In this document: piece by piece, positions 1 to 8,304 of the stretch
Layout: the number at the start of each line of letters is the position of its first letter
Numbering within the stretch: the stretch's first letter is position 1
NCBI GenBank assembly: GCA_020161395.1
Contig: JAIUOE010000009.1
Location: forward strand, 78,457 to 142,456
DNA length: 64,000 nt
Direction of reading: 5' to 3'
From: Bacteroidota bacterium
GTDB lineage: Bacteria; Bacteroidota; Ignavibacteria; Ignavibacteriales; Ignavibacteriaceae
The notes under the pieces: model-generated
The model's input: only the letters and a program-made list of their open reading frames with translations
The model's database searches: none
What the model was told of the DNA's origin: nothing
Translations under genes and position numbers: made by a program

Positions 1-46
1 GACACTTTCAAAGTTCATTGGTTATGTGGATGAGAAGATCAAATAA
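1..46 (+). CDS. possible 3' end of a gene cut by the window edge
   Basis: One frame is open from the window edge and closes with TAA at 44-46, reading TLSKFIGYVDEKIK at its end. A tail rich in Lys, Glu and Asp before a stop is plausible for a real protein. It lies 70 bp upstream of vsr, where a cytosine methyltransferase gene is often found, but too little is visible to name it. Confidence 0.25.
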   Translation, partial: TLSKFIGYVDEKIK

Positions 47-115
47 TTTCACTGATACATGTCATTCCAATCTTACTTCGAAGTTTACATAACGAAAATC
101 TTTGTGTGATTCGTC

Positions 116-535
116 ATGGACATTTGGACTAAAGAAAAAAGAAGCTCTTGTATGAGCAAAATCAGGGGGTCCAACACGATTCCTGAGAAAACACTGCGAT
201 CTGCCCTTCACAGAGCGGGTTTCAGGTTCCGGATTAATGTAAAGAAATTACCCGGCAAACCGGATATCGTTCTGAAAAGGCATAATCTGGTAATTTTCGT
301 TCACGGCTGTTTTTGGCACCATCATGAGGGATGTAAGAATGGAAACTTTCCAAAATCCAACAAGGAGTTTTGGCATAGCAAGATCACCAAAACGATGGAA
401 AGAGACATGCAAAATGTTCAAGACCTCATTTCTGCTGGATGGAATGTACTGACTATATGGGAATGTGAGATTGAGAAAAATTTGAATGTTGTTTTAAAGG
501 CAGTTGTTGAAAAATCAGAAATAGATACAAAATAA
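116..535 (+). CDS. vsr: very short patch repair endonuclease (Vsr)
   Basis: Vsr nicks DNA 5' of the T in T:G mismatches that arise when 5-methylcytosine deaminates, usually within Dcm-type sites. The 139-residue length is normal for the family. The diagnostic core is all present: Asp50 in KPDIV, the block FVHGCFWHHH at 61-70 (His63, Cys65, His68), Cys73, and Cys117 in the WEC motif near the end; these match the catalytic and zinc-binding residues of E. coli Vsr. The gene is followed after 12 bp by a broken HNH nuclease gene, so it is probably what remains of a restriction-modification cluster whose methyltransferase would lie left of the window. Vsr without a 5-methylcytosine methyltransferase would have little to do. 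Confidence 0.93.
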   Translation: MDIWTKEKRSSCMSKIRGSNTIPEKTLRSALHRAGFRFRINVKKLPGKPDIVLKRHNLVIFVHGCFWHHHEGCKNGNFPKSNKEFWHSKITKTMERDMQNVQDLISAGWNVLTIWECEIEKNLNVVLKAVVEKSEIDTK

Positions 536-547
536 AAGAGGCGAGAA

Positions 548-765
548 ATGAAACCTTGGGATAGAGATCAAACACTGGTTGCGTTAAACCTGTATTGCAA
601 AATCCCCTTCAATTTAGTGTCTTCGAAACACACCGAAATCGTCCGAATAGTGAAAATACTGGATAGATTCACCAACTCAGTAAAATAAAAATTGGCAATT
701 TTGGGAGTTTCGATGACAATCTTAAGCGTAAAGATATCGTTGATCCCGAACTGCATTACACTTGA
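548..765 (+). pseudogene. frameshifted, truncated HNH-type restriction endonuclease remnant
   Basis: An ATG at 548 opens a frame reading MKPWDRDQTLVALNLYCKIP, which resembles the start of a family of predicted HNH restriction endonucleases that begin with a WxRDxTLxAxxLYCxIPF-like segment. It stops at 686-688. Homology then continues in another frame from about 691 as KIGNFGSFDDNLKRKDIVDP and stops at 763-765; this corresponds to the conserved KLxNFxSFD segment that directly follows in the family. So there is a small deletion at the junction, then early truncation with loss of the HNH catalytic domain. The gene is dead. Family assignment rests on N-terminal motifs recalled from memory. Confidence 0.6.
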
Positions 766-895
766 AATTTTCAAGTAAAAGTGGAGTAATTTAATCTGAA
801 TTTACCCGGTATTTCACGAAACCCGATGGAACAAAAAACATTTACCAAAGTGTAACTGCTTTAATAACAACCATTTATTATAAGGAATCAAACTT

Positions 896-1366
896 ATGAA
901 AAACAACTCTCTCGTTCGCTTGTTCACATTCCCTATGTTTATTTTTGTTGCCTTTCTCTCCGTGAATATCTATGGACAGGCACTTGTTACATCCGATGAT
1001 ATTAAGATAGGGGGAGTAAAACTTGGAATGTCGCAGGAAGATGTTACGGGCATGCTTGGCAAACCGGAATCGAAATCGGTTGATGTGTTGGGATTGCTTT
1101 GGAAGTTTGAAAAGCCTGCAATGAAAGTCTACTTTAATAAAAAAGGAAAAGTTACCCTTGTCAGCTCCAAAGACCCTTTAACAAAAGTCAATGTAAATGG
1201 CAAAACATTTAAAATTTCTGACAGTCTTGCTGATGTTAAAAAAATCCTCGGTGAACCTTACCAGGAAGATAAGTTTGGTGATTCCATTGAACTCTACTAT
1301 ATCGATCAAGGACTGACAGTTACCATATATAAAGGTAAAGTATCAAATGTTATGCTGGCTGAATGA
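896..1366 (+). CDS. exported protein with two BamE/SmpA-like repeats
   Basis: The 156-residue protein has a clear signal peptide (about residues 1-28, ending IYGQ) and no lipobox cysteine, so it is probably periplasmic. The mature part has two copies of a short helix-turn motif: GMSQEDVTGMLGKPE near 43-58 and DSLADVKKILGEP near 104-117. This pattern, G(M/S)xxxDVxxxLGxP, is typical of BamE/SmpA-like folds, which occur in outer-membrane assembly lipoproteins and many uncharacterised envelope proteins. The start is supported by AAGGAA ahead of ATG 896. No neighbour indicates a function, and it is not clearly a true BamE because it lacks the lipid anchor. Confidence 0.65.
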   Translation: MKNNSLVRLFTFPMFIFVAFLSVNIYGQALVTSDDIKIGGVKLGMSQEDVTGMLGKPESKSVDVLGLLWKFEKPAMKVYFNKKGKVTLVSSKDPLTKVNVNGKTFKISDSLADVKKILGEPYQEDKFGDSIELYYIDQGLTVTIYKGKVSNVMLAE

Positions 1367-1440
1367 GTTTTCGGTGCTCCTCAATTTTTTGCCTCGAAGT
1401 TCAATACAATTAGCGATCCTGATCTGACATTTTGATCATT

Positions 1441-1580
1441 TTTAAAAGGACGCAGGTCCGTCCCGGCGGACCAGGTACACGCAGATTCGACATGCCGAAG
1501 GCATCCCTTCGGGAGATGTTCGCTCAGGGGTTTAATGGTTCCACAGATTTCACAGATTAAACACAGATTCCACGGAAGGG
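1441..1580. repeat. REP-like double hairpin plus dispersed word repeat
   Basis: The 355-bp gap between 1366 and 1722 holds no gene. It contains two adjacent perfect hairpins: GGTCCG/CGGACC at 1455-1460 and 1467-1472, and CCGAAGG/CCTTCGG at 1495-1501 and 1506-1512. Around them are degenerate words such as ACGCAGATT, CACAGATT and CACGGA. The same words recur at about 2890-3000, 23640-23700 and 31050-31085, always between genes. Paired hairpins in an intergenic repeat resemble bacterial REP elements. Confidence 0.5.
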
Positions 1581-1721
1581 ATTTTCAGCGCTTTATAATT
1601 TCAGCCTTCATCCATCATCGCTAGGCGGATTCATAACCGACTTCCTCTTGCAATCCAAAAAAAATATTTATATTGTTCCTGACTGAAAAATTTATTATTT
1701 AAACCCTCTGAAAGTCAAATT

Positions 1722-2861
1722 ATGTCATCTTACTCGACTTCCCAACTCCAGACAAAAGTTATTCCCCCCATCACCTCAATCGAAGCGATTACGGTGAGTC
1801 TTCCTTTTGTGACGCCTTTTTCGATCAGTTCTTACACATGGACTTGCAAGGAGGCACTTCTGATAAAGATATCGAGCGGGGAAGTGTCGGGATGGGGAGA
1901 GTGTGTTGCTGATCCGGATCCGTTTTACAGTCCCGAGACCACGGTTTCGTGTATGCACATAATTAAAGAGTTTGTTTTACCGGTTTTGAGGCAGGGGATG
2001 AGCTTTGCCGAGTTTGAAACAGAGATGCGACACATCCGGGGGAATATGATGGCAAAAGCTGCCGTCGAGAATGCATTGCTCGATCTAATTGCGAGAATTG
2101 ATGGGGTGCCTCTCTATAAAATGTTTGGATTTGAACCGAAAAGGATAATGTCGGGAATAAGCATTGGGATAAAGGATTCCATTCATGAGTTGCTTGCGGC
2201 TGTTCAGGAGGCGGTCGATCTTAAGTATCACCGGGTGAAAATGAAAATCAAAAAGGGGAAGGATATCGAGTGGGTTGCTGCGGTTCGGGAGAGTTTCCCT
2301 TCATTGCAGTTGATGGTGGATGCAAATGGTGATTATTCACTCGATGATATCGCCCATCTTGGCAAGCTCGACAGGTTTGGTCTTACGATGATAGAGCAAC
2401 CCCTTTCATATAGTGACATTTATTTTCACTCAAAGCTTCAGCGGGAACTGGAAACTCCCCTCTGTCTCGATGAGTCGATTCATTCATTCGAAGATGCAAT
2501 TACGGCAGTGGAACTGGGTTCATGCCGGATCATCAACATCAAGGAGGGGCGTGTCGGCGGCATGGCAGAGGCGGTAAGAATTGCGAATTATTGTCAGCAA
2601 AACGGAATTCCTGTCTGGTCGGGTGGCATGGATGAAACAGGTATCGGACGGGCTTTCAGTATCCACCTTCAGACTGCACCGGCTTTTACTCTTCCCGGCG
2701 ACACTTCCGAAACCAAAAGATATTTTAAGGAAGATATCGTCTCACCCGTTGTAACGCTTGATGATGAGGGATTTATTGCCATCCCCGATGGTCCCGGAAC
2801 AGGGGTGACGGTCGACGAAGAGATGGTGAAGAAATATGAAGTTGGAAGGCAGAAAATTTGA
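1722..2861 (+). CDS. menC: o-succinylbenzoate synthase / N-acylamino acid racemase type enolase-superfamily enzyme
   Basis: MenC dehydrates SHCHC to o-succinylbenzoate in menaquinone synthesis; the same clade includes N-succinylamino acid racemases. The 379-residue protein has the two-domain enolase-superfamily layout. The active-site set is complete: the KxK pair Lys173 and Lys175 in KMKIKKG, metal ligands Asp200 (VDANGD), Glu225 (IEQP) and Asp250 (LDES), and the opposing Lys274 in NIKEGRVGG. The N-terminal capping domain covers about 20-130. No other men genes are adjacent, so racemase or dual activity cannot be excluded, but type-2 MenC fits best. The first 15 residues are poorly conserved-looking and a later start is possible. 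Confidence 0.82.
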   Translation: MSSYSTSQLQTKVIPPITSIEAITVSLPFVTPFSISSYTWTCKEALLIKISSGEVSGWGECVADPDPFYSPETTVSCMHIIKEFVLPVLRQGMSFAEFETEMRHIRGNMMAKAAVENALLDLIARIDGVPLYKMFGFEPKRIMSGISIGIKDSIHELLAAVQEAVDLKYHRVKMKIKKGKDIEWVAAVRESFPSLQLMVDANGDYSLDDIAHLGKLDRFGLTMIEQPLSYSDIYFHSKLQRELETPLCLDESIHSFEDAITAVELGSCRIINIKEGRVGGMAEAVRIANYCQQNGIPVWSGGMDETGIGRAFSIHLQTAPAFTLPGDTSETKRYFKEDIVSPVVTLDDEGFIAIPDGPGTGVTVDEEMVKKYEVGRQKI

Positions 2862-3000
2862 AGTTTGAAGTCAGAGGTTTGAGGTATGAAACAGGTTTTG
2901 GGTACGCAGAGACACGCGGATTTGACGGATTAACGCAGAGATTAATTAATGGTTACGCGGATTCCACGGATTGAGCACAGATTTCACGGAGAGAAATGGA
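2862..3000. repeat. intergenic word repeats (GAAGTTTGAG-type and ACGGATT-type)
   Basis: Directly after the menC stop comes GAAGTTTGAAGTCAGAGG and then GGTTTGAGGTATGAAA, followed by repeated ACGCGGATT, ACGGATT and CACAGATT words. Both word classes recur in other gaps (23640-23910, 31027-31183, 62423-62452). No coding potential is visible. Confidence 0.55.
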
Positions 3001-3120
3001 AACGGATGAGATGATCAGAAGGCGGACTGTAGGATACGGGTATTATAATTTTTAAATTGTATGAAAAAATTACAAAACTTAGGGATCGGACAACATTTTC
3101 AAATCCACCCCGGAGGAAAA

Positions 3121-3456
3121 ATGAAGCGATTATTATTCATCACCATTGCCCTGCTGTTTGCTGGGAAAATTGAAGCACAAAAAATCTATTCGGTTGACTA
3201 CCAGAGTCAGGCGGATGTGAAGGTATTTGTAGTCGATTACGAAAGTCAAGCAGACCTGAAGGTTTACAAAGTGAAGTATGAAAGCCAGGCGGGTAAAAAC
3301 GACGGGAAGTGGTACTTTGTAAAGTATCAGAGTCAGGCGGATGTGAAGATATACTTCGTTGATTACGAAAGCCAGGCTGACCTGAAGATATATTTCGTGG
3401 ATTTCGAGAGTCAGGCCGGCTGGAGAAACAAAGACAAAAAACACCTTCTGTATTGA
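3121..3456 (+). CDS. exported short-repeat protein, DUF6150-like
   Basis: I place the start at ATG 3121, which has GGAGG 8 bp upstream and begins a clean signal peptide (MKRLLFITIALLFAGKIEAQ); a 20-residue upstream extension at 3061 lacks these features. The mature 90 residues are six copies of a roughly 13-residue beta-hairpin unit, Y.V.Y.SQAD(V/L)K(V/I), for example VDYESQADLKVYKVKYESQA. The SQA core is invariant in all six. This matches proteins annotated as DUF6150, of unknown function and usually periplasmic or secreted. It ends in a basic tail, and the pirin gene starts 9 bp after its stop, so the two may be co-transcribed. Confidence 0.75.
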   Translation: MKRLLFITIALLFAGKIEAQKIYSVDYQSQADVKVFVVDYESQADLKVYKVKYESQAGKNDGKWYFVKYQSQADVKIYFVDYESQADLKIYFVDFESQAGWRNKDKKHLLY

Positions 3457-3465
3457 GAGGAAACG

Positions 3466-4356
3466 ATGAGCAAAATTGATTTTATTATCCCTGAGAGGAA
3501 AGCCGATATCGGAAATTTTGCAGTAGGCAGATTGCTGCCATTCAGAGAAAAACGGCTTGTCGGTCCTTTCATCTATATGGATCACATGGGTCCCGCTCTC
3601 CTTTCACCCGGTGAAAATCTCGATGTGGGTCCACATCCACATATTGGACTTTCCACCCTTACCTACCTTCTTGAAGGTACGATTATGCACCGGGACTCGC
3701 TCGGTACCGAGATAGAAATTAAACCGGGAGAGGTGAACTGGATGACGGCGGGGGAGGGGATTGTCCATTCGGAGAGAACCCCGGAGTATCTTCGTGGTGG
3801 TGAGAAATCATTACATGGTTTGCAAATCTGGATAGCTCTGCCAAAAGAGCTGGAATCGACCACACCCGATTTTTTCCATGCTGGAAAGGAAGAAATTCCC
3901 GTTTGGGAAGAGGGTGACATCGAATTCACACTGATTGCCGGTGAAGGATCCGGGAGGAAATCAACAGTGCCTGTTTACAGCAAATTGTTCCTGATTCAGG
4001 TCAAAAACAAGGAAAAAGCGCTTCTCAAACTGAAAGATAAACTGTTCGGTGAGGTCGGACTCTACATCCTTGATGGCGGGATCACATACGATGGAGTTCG
4101 ATATGACCCCCGTCAGATGCTTGTATTTGAGAAGAACGATATTGATGAGATGGAATTGTTGCCTGACAGCACGATATTCATTCTGGGAGGCGAACCATTC
4201 CCCGAAGGAAGAAAAATCTACTGGAATTTTGTAGCCACAGAAGAAAAACTGATCGAGGAAGCTGCTGAGAGGTGGAGAAACATGAAATTCCCGCCGGTTC
4301 CAAATGATGACGGGTATATCCCTCTTCCCGACGCAAAATTCAGGATAAGGAAGTAA
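3466..4356 (+). CDS. pirin family cupin protein
   Basis: Pirins are bicupin metalloproteins; some bacterial members act as quercetin 2,3-dioxygenases, others have regulatory roles. The 296-residue length is typical. The N-terminal cupin has the metal site His57 and His59 (GPHPHIG), His101 and Glu103 (IVHSE), the usual three-His one-Glu set. The C-terminal cupin (about 190-290) is present. AGAGGAAACG precedes ATG 3466. The substrate cannot be inferred, and the short distance to the repeat protein upstream is the only context. Confidence 0.9.
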   Translation: MSKIDFIIPERKADIGNFAVGRLLPFREKRLVGPFIYMDHMGPALLSPGENLDVGPHPHIGLSTLTYLLEGTIMHRDSLGTEIEIKPGEVNWMTAGEGIVHSERTPEYLRGGEKSLHGLQIWIALPKELESTTPDFFHAGKEEIPVWEEGDIEFTLIAGEGSGRKSTVPVYSKLFLIQVKNKEKALLKLKDKLFGEVGLYILDGGITYDGVRYDPRQMLVFEKNDIDEMELLPDSTIFILGGEPFPEGRKIYWNFVATEEKLIEEAAERWRNMKFPPVPNDDGYIPLPDAKFRIRK

Positions 4357-4372
4357 GGAGCCTTGCTCTCCA

Positions 4373-4642
4373 TCAATAATGATATCTGCATTGCAGGAAG
4401 TTTATCTTTGTTTGTGAAACAAGATAAACGAGGCGATGTTCCTGTGTTATTCTTCGGGACCAGATATTGGGTCCCAGATATTTCAGGGGTTCAGGTTTGC
4501 CGGGTCCTGTGAACGGGTTTTTCATAACATTCTCGATCAAGTCGAGAATTTTGAGTGCTACCCGCCGGTCGATTTTTACCCATTCGGCGAGTTCCTCTCT
4601 GAATCGGGAATGGAAGGCACATTCCAAAGGCTGATCACTCAA
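4373..4642 (-). CDS. yoeB: YoeB-type toxin (RelE superfamily mRNA interferase)
   Basis: YoeB cleaves mRNA in the ribosomal A site. The 89-residue protein has the full C-terminal signature: GKPEPLKY (Glu51), WSRRITQEHRLVY (Arg63/Arg64) and the terminal LQCRYHY with His88 and Tyr89, corresponding to the E. coli catalytic residues. Its start overlaps the end of the antitoxin gene by 8 bp, the usual antitoxin-first order. No sign of damage. It is expected to be inhibited by the YefM protein encoded at 4635-4913. Confidence 0.93.
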   Translation of the reverse strand: MSDQPLECAFHSRFREELAEWVKIDRRVALKILDLIENVMKNPFTGPGKPEPLKYLGPNIWSRRITQEHRLVYLVSQTKINFLQCRYHY

Positions 4643-4913
4643 GCCCGACTTCCTTTTTCAATTCCTCGATCGACTGGGCAGGGATTTTGTCCGCCAAAGC
4701 ATCGGCTATAGCTTCCATCAATCGTTCCGCATTTTTTGGTGATCTGAGGAGGTGAGCCGTTTCGAGAAGCGAATTCAATTCCGATTCGGAGATCAGTGCT
4801 ACATTATCGGCATTTCTTCGGTTGATGATTACCACTTCGTTATTTTTTGCAACGGTATCAAGAATCGTTGCGAGGTTTTCTCTCGCCTGCGTGTAGGTAT
4901 AAACAGATGACAT
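4635..4913 (-). CDS. yefM: YefM/Phd-type antitoxin
   Basis: The 92-residue protein is a Phd/YefM antitoxin: an N-terminal DNA-binding dimer domain with the typical YTQARENLATILDTVA segment and VIINRRNADNVALIS, then a C-terminal toxin-binding tail with IEELKKEVGLE. It should neutralise YoeB and repress its own operon. It is the first gene of the pair on the minus strand; a GGAGC ribosome-site-like sequence precedes the start, and an upstream double TGTACA site (4928-4948) fits autoregulation. Confidence 0.9.
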   Translation of the reverse strand: MSSVYTYTQARENLATILDTVAKNNEVVIINRRNADNVALISESELNSLLETAHLLRSPKNAERLMEAIADALADKIPAQSIEELKKEVGLE

Positions 4914-4927
4914 AATAAAGCTCCAAA

Positions 4928-4948
4928 TTGTACAGAGTTAATGTACAA
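4928..4948 (-). promoter_or_regulatory. candidate YefM-YoeB operator
   Basis: Fifteen bp upstream of the antitoxin start is TTGTACA, seven bases, then TGTACAA: a perfect 7-bp inverted repeat containing two TGTACA hexamers (4929-4934 and 4942-4947) spaced 13 bp apart. The E. coli YefM-YoeB operator is built around the same TGTACA core, so this is very likely where the complex binds. The site lies where the minus-strand promoter should be. Confidence 0.72.
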
Positions 4949-4991
4949 CTTAATTTATCAAATTACAAGACACAAAGAGAAATCAACAGCC

Positions 4992-6182
4992 CTACCCCTT
5001 AATCACAGCGAGGGGTTTCAGCGAAATGACAGGTTCCACGAGATCCTGCTGGTTTGCCATCACTTCGTCTATGTCTTTGTAGGCACCGGGGGCTTCGTCG
5101 AGGTCGCGGCGGGAGCGGATTGCATGGATGATTCCTTTTTTCTCGAGTTTGCGGGTTTCCTTGTCGATATCGAGTTCACGCTGGGCTTTTTTACGGCTCA
5201 TTTTTCTTCCGGCACCGTGTGAGCAGGAATTAAAACTTTTTGGATTCCCCTTCCCTTTCACAATGTAACTTGTGGTACCCTGACTTCCGGGGATTATTCC
5301 CGTGGTCTCATTATCCGCAAATGTGGCACCTTTTCGATGTACCATCACCTTTTCACCGTAGTGTTCTTCACCTATGGCGTAGTTGTGTGCTATGTTGATC
5401 ATCTCATCAAATGAGCAGCCCGTAACATGTGAAAAAACATCTTTAATTCGCTCCATCATAAGTTTGCGGTTTGCAAGTGCGAATTCGACGCAGTAGTTCA
5501 TTTCGCGGAGATACTGTTGTCCTTCGTCGCTGTTCAGATAGAGAAAAGCGAGATCATGTTTTTGCGGAACGGGGCTTTTCCATTTCTCATTCAGTTCCTT
5601 GGCGAGTTTGTTGTAATGTTCTGCAACTTTTAGACCGATGTTTCGGGAACCTGAGTGAATCATTATCCAGATATGTCCATCCGAACCCTGCTGAATCTCG
5701 ATGAAATGATTCCCTCCACCGAGGGTACCGACCTGTGAAAGCGCCGCCTCATACTCCCGCACAACAACAGGATATTGTTTCAGGGTGAAGTGTTGCGGCT
5801 CGCGGGGCATGTGTTTCTCATCCTGTCTTCGGCTGTGGTGTGAAAATCCCGTCGGTATCAAAGACCTTATACCGCCGTGGTATTCGGCACTTCCCCCCAA
5901 AATCTTTTTAATTGTTTCGGTAGAGATGGAAGTAAGAGAGGTTTTCAGGGCGCACATTCCACAGCCGATATCCACACCAACGGCATTGGGCAACACCACA
6001 CCTTTTGCGGCAAATACACCTCCTATGGGGACTCCAAATCCCTCGTGGCTGTCAGGCATGATTGCGATATGCTCGAAGGCATAAGGATGGTTCGCCAGGT
6101 TTTTTGCCTGTTGAAGCGCACCATCCTCAATGTCGTTAAGCCAAAGAAAGATCGGAAGTTTTTCGGTTGAAATTGTTCTCAA
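4992..6182 (-). CDS. rtcB: RNA-splicing ligase RtcB
   Basis: RtcB joins RNA 2',3'-cyclic phosphate or 3'-phosphate ends to 5'-OH ends using GTP and manganese, acting in RNA repair or tRNA splicing. The 396-residue length is close to E. coli RtcB. Motifs in order: MPDSHEGFGVPIGG (42-55), the metal-ligand VDIGCG with Asp71 and Cys74, GTLGGGNHF (152-160), MIHSGSRN (174-181), VHRKGA (281-286), and SCSHGAGR with the His322 that would be guanylylated. The final segment GAYKDIDEVM is also canonical. No rtcA, rtcR or archease gene is nearby, so its RNA target is unknown. It follows the propeller gene on the same strand by 6 bp and may share its transcript. Confidence 0.96.
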   Translation of the reverse strand: MRTISTEKLPIFLWLNDIEDGALQQAKNLANHPYAFEHIAIMPDSHEGFGVPIGGVFAAKGVVLPNAVGVDIGCGMCALKTSLTSISTETIKKILGGSAEYHGGIRSLIPTGFSHHSRRQDEKHMPREPQHFTLKQYPVVVREYEAALSQVGTLGGGNHFIEIQQGSDGHIWIMIHSGSRNIGLKVAEHYNKLAKELNEKWKSPVPQKHDLAFLYLNSDEGQQYLREMNYCVEFALANRKLMMERIKDVFSHVTGCSFDEMINIAHNYAIGEEHYGEKVMVHRKGATFADNETTGIIPGSQGTTSYIVKGKGNPKSFNSCSHGAGRKMSRKKAQRELDIDKETRKLEKKGIIHAIRSRRDLDEAPGAYKDIDEVMANQQDLVEPVISLKPLAVIKG

Positions 6183-6188
6183 TGTTGT

Positions 6189-8198
6189 TTAATTATCCAG
6201 TGTAATCTTTATCAGACTCATGTATCCGCCTCCAAAAATGGTTTTTTTGTCAGCGAATACAAATTTGTTCAGATAGTTCATAGTGTATGTGGGTTCCCAT
6301 GTCTTTCCGCCGTCTTTGGTTCTGTAAACGAATCCGGGAGAGAGGGGGGCTCCGTAAACCCGAACCATCCAGCCGTTTAGCGGGTCTGAAAATCCGAGGA
6401 ACTCGATCAACTCGTATGGCGGCAGGAATGGGAGATTTTCCCAGGTTTTTCCGCCGTCCGAGGTTCTCGACATAACTCTTGAAGTGTCGTTGATATTGGA
6501 AACATACCAGCCGTGGAGCGGATCAACAAAGGTCAGGTTCGACGGCATTGTTTGCCCGTAGAGGATATAATCTTCCCATGAATCACCACCGTCAGTCGTT
6601 CTTTTTATGAACACAGTCGGAAAAGACTCCGGTGGAGCGCCGGGGAGAACCATAGTGCCAAGCACCCAGCCGTTTTTATCATCGATGAACTGCAGGTCAT
6701 ACAGATCAAATTCCTTTACCGTGTATGTAACCAGGTCTTTCCATGTTTTTCCACCATCAACAGACTTGATGACAGATTTGTTATCGAGCTCTATTACAGT
6801 GGCAAACATGGTGTTTGGATTGGTGCTGATGATTTTCTGGGCATATCCTTTAAAGACGAGTGGTGAGGATGTCCATGTTTCGCCACCATTGCCTGTCCGG
6901 TAGATTGTACCACTACCATCATCACTTCTCAGGATGGCGAGCCCCTCTCTGGTATTAAAAAATTTAATCTGATCGATGTAGCTGAATTTAGCTTCAAAAG
7001 ACTGCTTCCAGGTGTAACCACCGTCGACGGTTTTTATTACCCCCTTGTTGTTGGAAGCGAAACCTGTTTTTGCATCAGGGAAAGCCAGGGTTGTAAAATT
7101 ATTGTCAAGTCCTTCTGCAAGCTGTTTGAATGAATTGCCGCCATCGGTTGTTCTGTAAATTTTTGGGGTTAGGAACCATAAGCCGGGGAGCAAGATGCCG
7201 TTGTTTTTATCGAAGAACCCGATTCTGCTGATACCGGTCTCGTCGGCTGACCAGGTCTTTTTCCAGGACTTTCCACCATCATCAGTTCTGAGGAGGTCAC
7301 CTCTCGAAGTTTCGGAATAAGGATTTGATTTGATAACCCAGCCTGTTTTATTATCCATAAACCAGATGAAATGTGGTTCCTTACCTTCGTTGGAAGTTGC
7401 AGACATTGGCATATCGATCGATGTCCAGGTTGCACCCGCATCAACGGTTTTGAGTATAACCATTTTCGAAGTGGTTTTATCACCTTTTTTTACGGGGACA
7501 TCGGCAACTGCGAATCCGGTTTTGGCATCAGTAATGGAGAATCCGGAAATACCAAGGTCTTGAGGAGTTTTCACTACGCTCCATGTCGCTCCGCCGTCTA
7601 TGGTTCTGTAGATGTTGTCGTTGTTGCTGCCGTCGTTCACTTTTACAGTGGCAATTCCAATTTTTGGAGTGAAGAAGCGGAAATCAGCGGGGTCGATCTT
7701 GAGAGCAGCATTTCTTTCTTTCCAGGTGGCACCCCCATCGGTTGTAGCCCAAAGCTGAATAACGGGCTCAATTTCATTTTCCGAAATTTCTTTGCTGCCG
7801 AGCAGGAAGCCATTTTTTTCATCAGTAAACTGGACCTTTTTCAGATAGAAAAGCTTGCCGATTTGTTGCGATTTCCATGTTTTCCCTCCGTCAGTTGTCG
7901 ATTGCAGATTCTGGTTCCAGGAAGTGAGGAAGATTTTGTCGGCATCGATTGCATAAATGGAAGTGTACCAGATATCCTCACCCGTCTTTAATGTCAGCCA
8001 GGTTTTCCCTGCATCGGTGGTTTTTAGAACGGTTCCCAGTGTTCCCGATGCCCATGCGGTGTTTTTATCCACCACTGCGATATCGGTCATTACGCTTGCG
8101 GTCGGGGTCGGGCTAAGGTATTCAACTCCCTTTTGTCCGAACAGCGGAGAGAGAGAAAGAGTTAAAAAGAGAAACAGGGAGAAAAAATTTCTTGACAT
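6189..8198 (-). CDS. secreted YCF48/BNR-type beta-propeller protein
   Basis: I set the start at 8198, where ATG follows AAAAGGTAACTTT and begins a good signal peptide (MSRNFFSLFLFLTLSLSPLFGQ); the longer frame from 8240 puts 14 polar residues before it. The 669-residue protein carries about ten to twelve repeats ending in TTDGGKTW or TVDGGYTW, the signature of YCF48/BNR-type beta-propellers. Unlike most similar proteins in this window it has no T9SS sorting domain at its end (it closes with SLIKITLDN), so it may stay periplasmic or depend on another route. Function unknown; relatives are often misannotated as photosystem II stability factors or glycosidases. Confidence 0.82.
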   Translation of the reverse strand: MSRNFFSLFLFLTLSLSPLFGQKGVEYLSPTPTASVMTDIAVVDKNTAWASGTLGTVLKTTDAGKTWLTLKTGEDIWYTSIYAIDADKIFLTSWNQNLQSTTDGGKTWKSQQIGKLFYLKKVQFTDEKNGFLLGSKEISENEIEPVIQLWATTDGGATWKERNAALKIDPADFRFFTPKIGIATVKVNDGSNNDNIYRTIDGGATWSVVKTPQDLGISGFSITDAKTGFAVADVPVKKGDKTTSKMVILKTVDAGATWTSIDMPMSATSNEGKEPHFIWFMDNKTGWVIKSNPYSETSRGDLLRTDDGGKSWKKTWSADETGISRIGFFDKNNGILLPGLWFLTPKIYRTTDGGNSFKQLAEGLDNNFTTLAFPDAKTGFASNNKGVIKTVDGGYTWKQSFEAKFSYIDQIKFFNTREGLAILRSDDGSGTIYRTGNGGETWTSSPLVFKGYAQKIISTNPNTMFATVIELDNKSVIKSVDGGKTWKDLVTYTVKEFDLYDLQFIDDKNGWVLGTMVLPGAPPESFPTVFIKRTTDGGDSWEDYILYGQTMPSNLTFVDPLHGWYVSNINDTSRVMSRTSDGGKTWENLPFLPPYELIEFLGFSDPLNGWMVRVYGAPLSPGFVYRTKDGGKTWEPTYTMNYLNKFVFADKKTIFGGGYMSLIKITLDN

Positions 8199-8304
8199 AA
8201 AGTTACCTTTTGAGTTTGGTGACGATGAAAAAGGGTTCATTAAAATCGATTATAAAGCCAGGGAAAAGTTGAATTTCCAAGTCGTAAGTTATACTTTTTA
8301 AAAC

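Noticed and set aside
568..774. 68-codon minus-strand frame downstream of vsr
   Set aside because: The plus strand carries recognisable HNH nuclease segments over the same bases, so the minus frame is a shadow.
3133..3585. 150-codon minus-strand frame opposite the DUF6150-like gene
   Set aside because: The repeats on the plus strand create a periodic antisense translation; the plus-strand frame has a signal peptide and ribosome site.
7371..7991. 206-codon plus-strand frame inside the secreted propeller gene
   Set aside because: Antisense to a protein with regular DGGKTW repeats; the frame has no domain or start signal.
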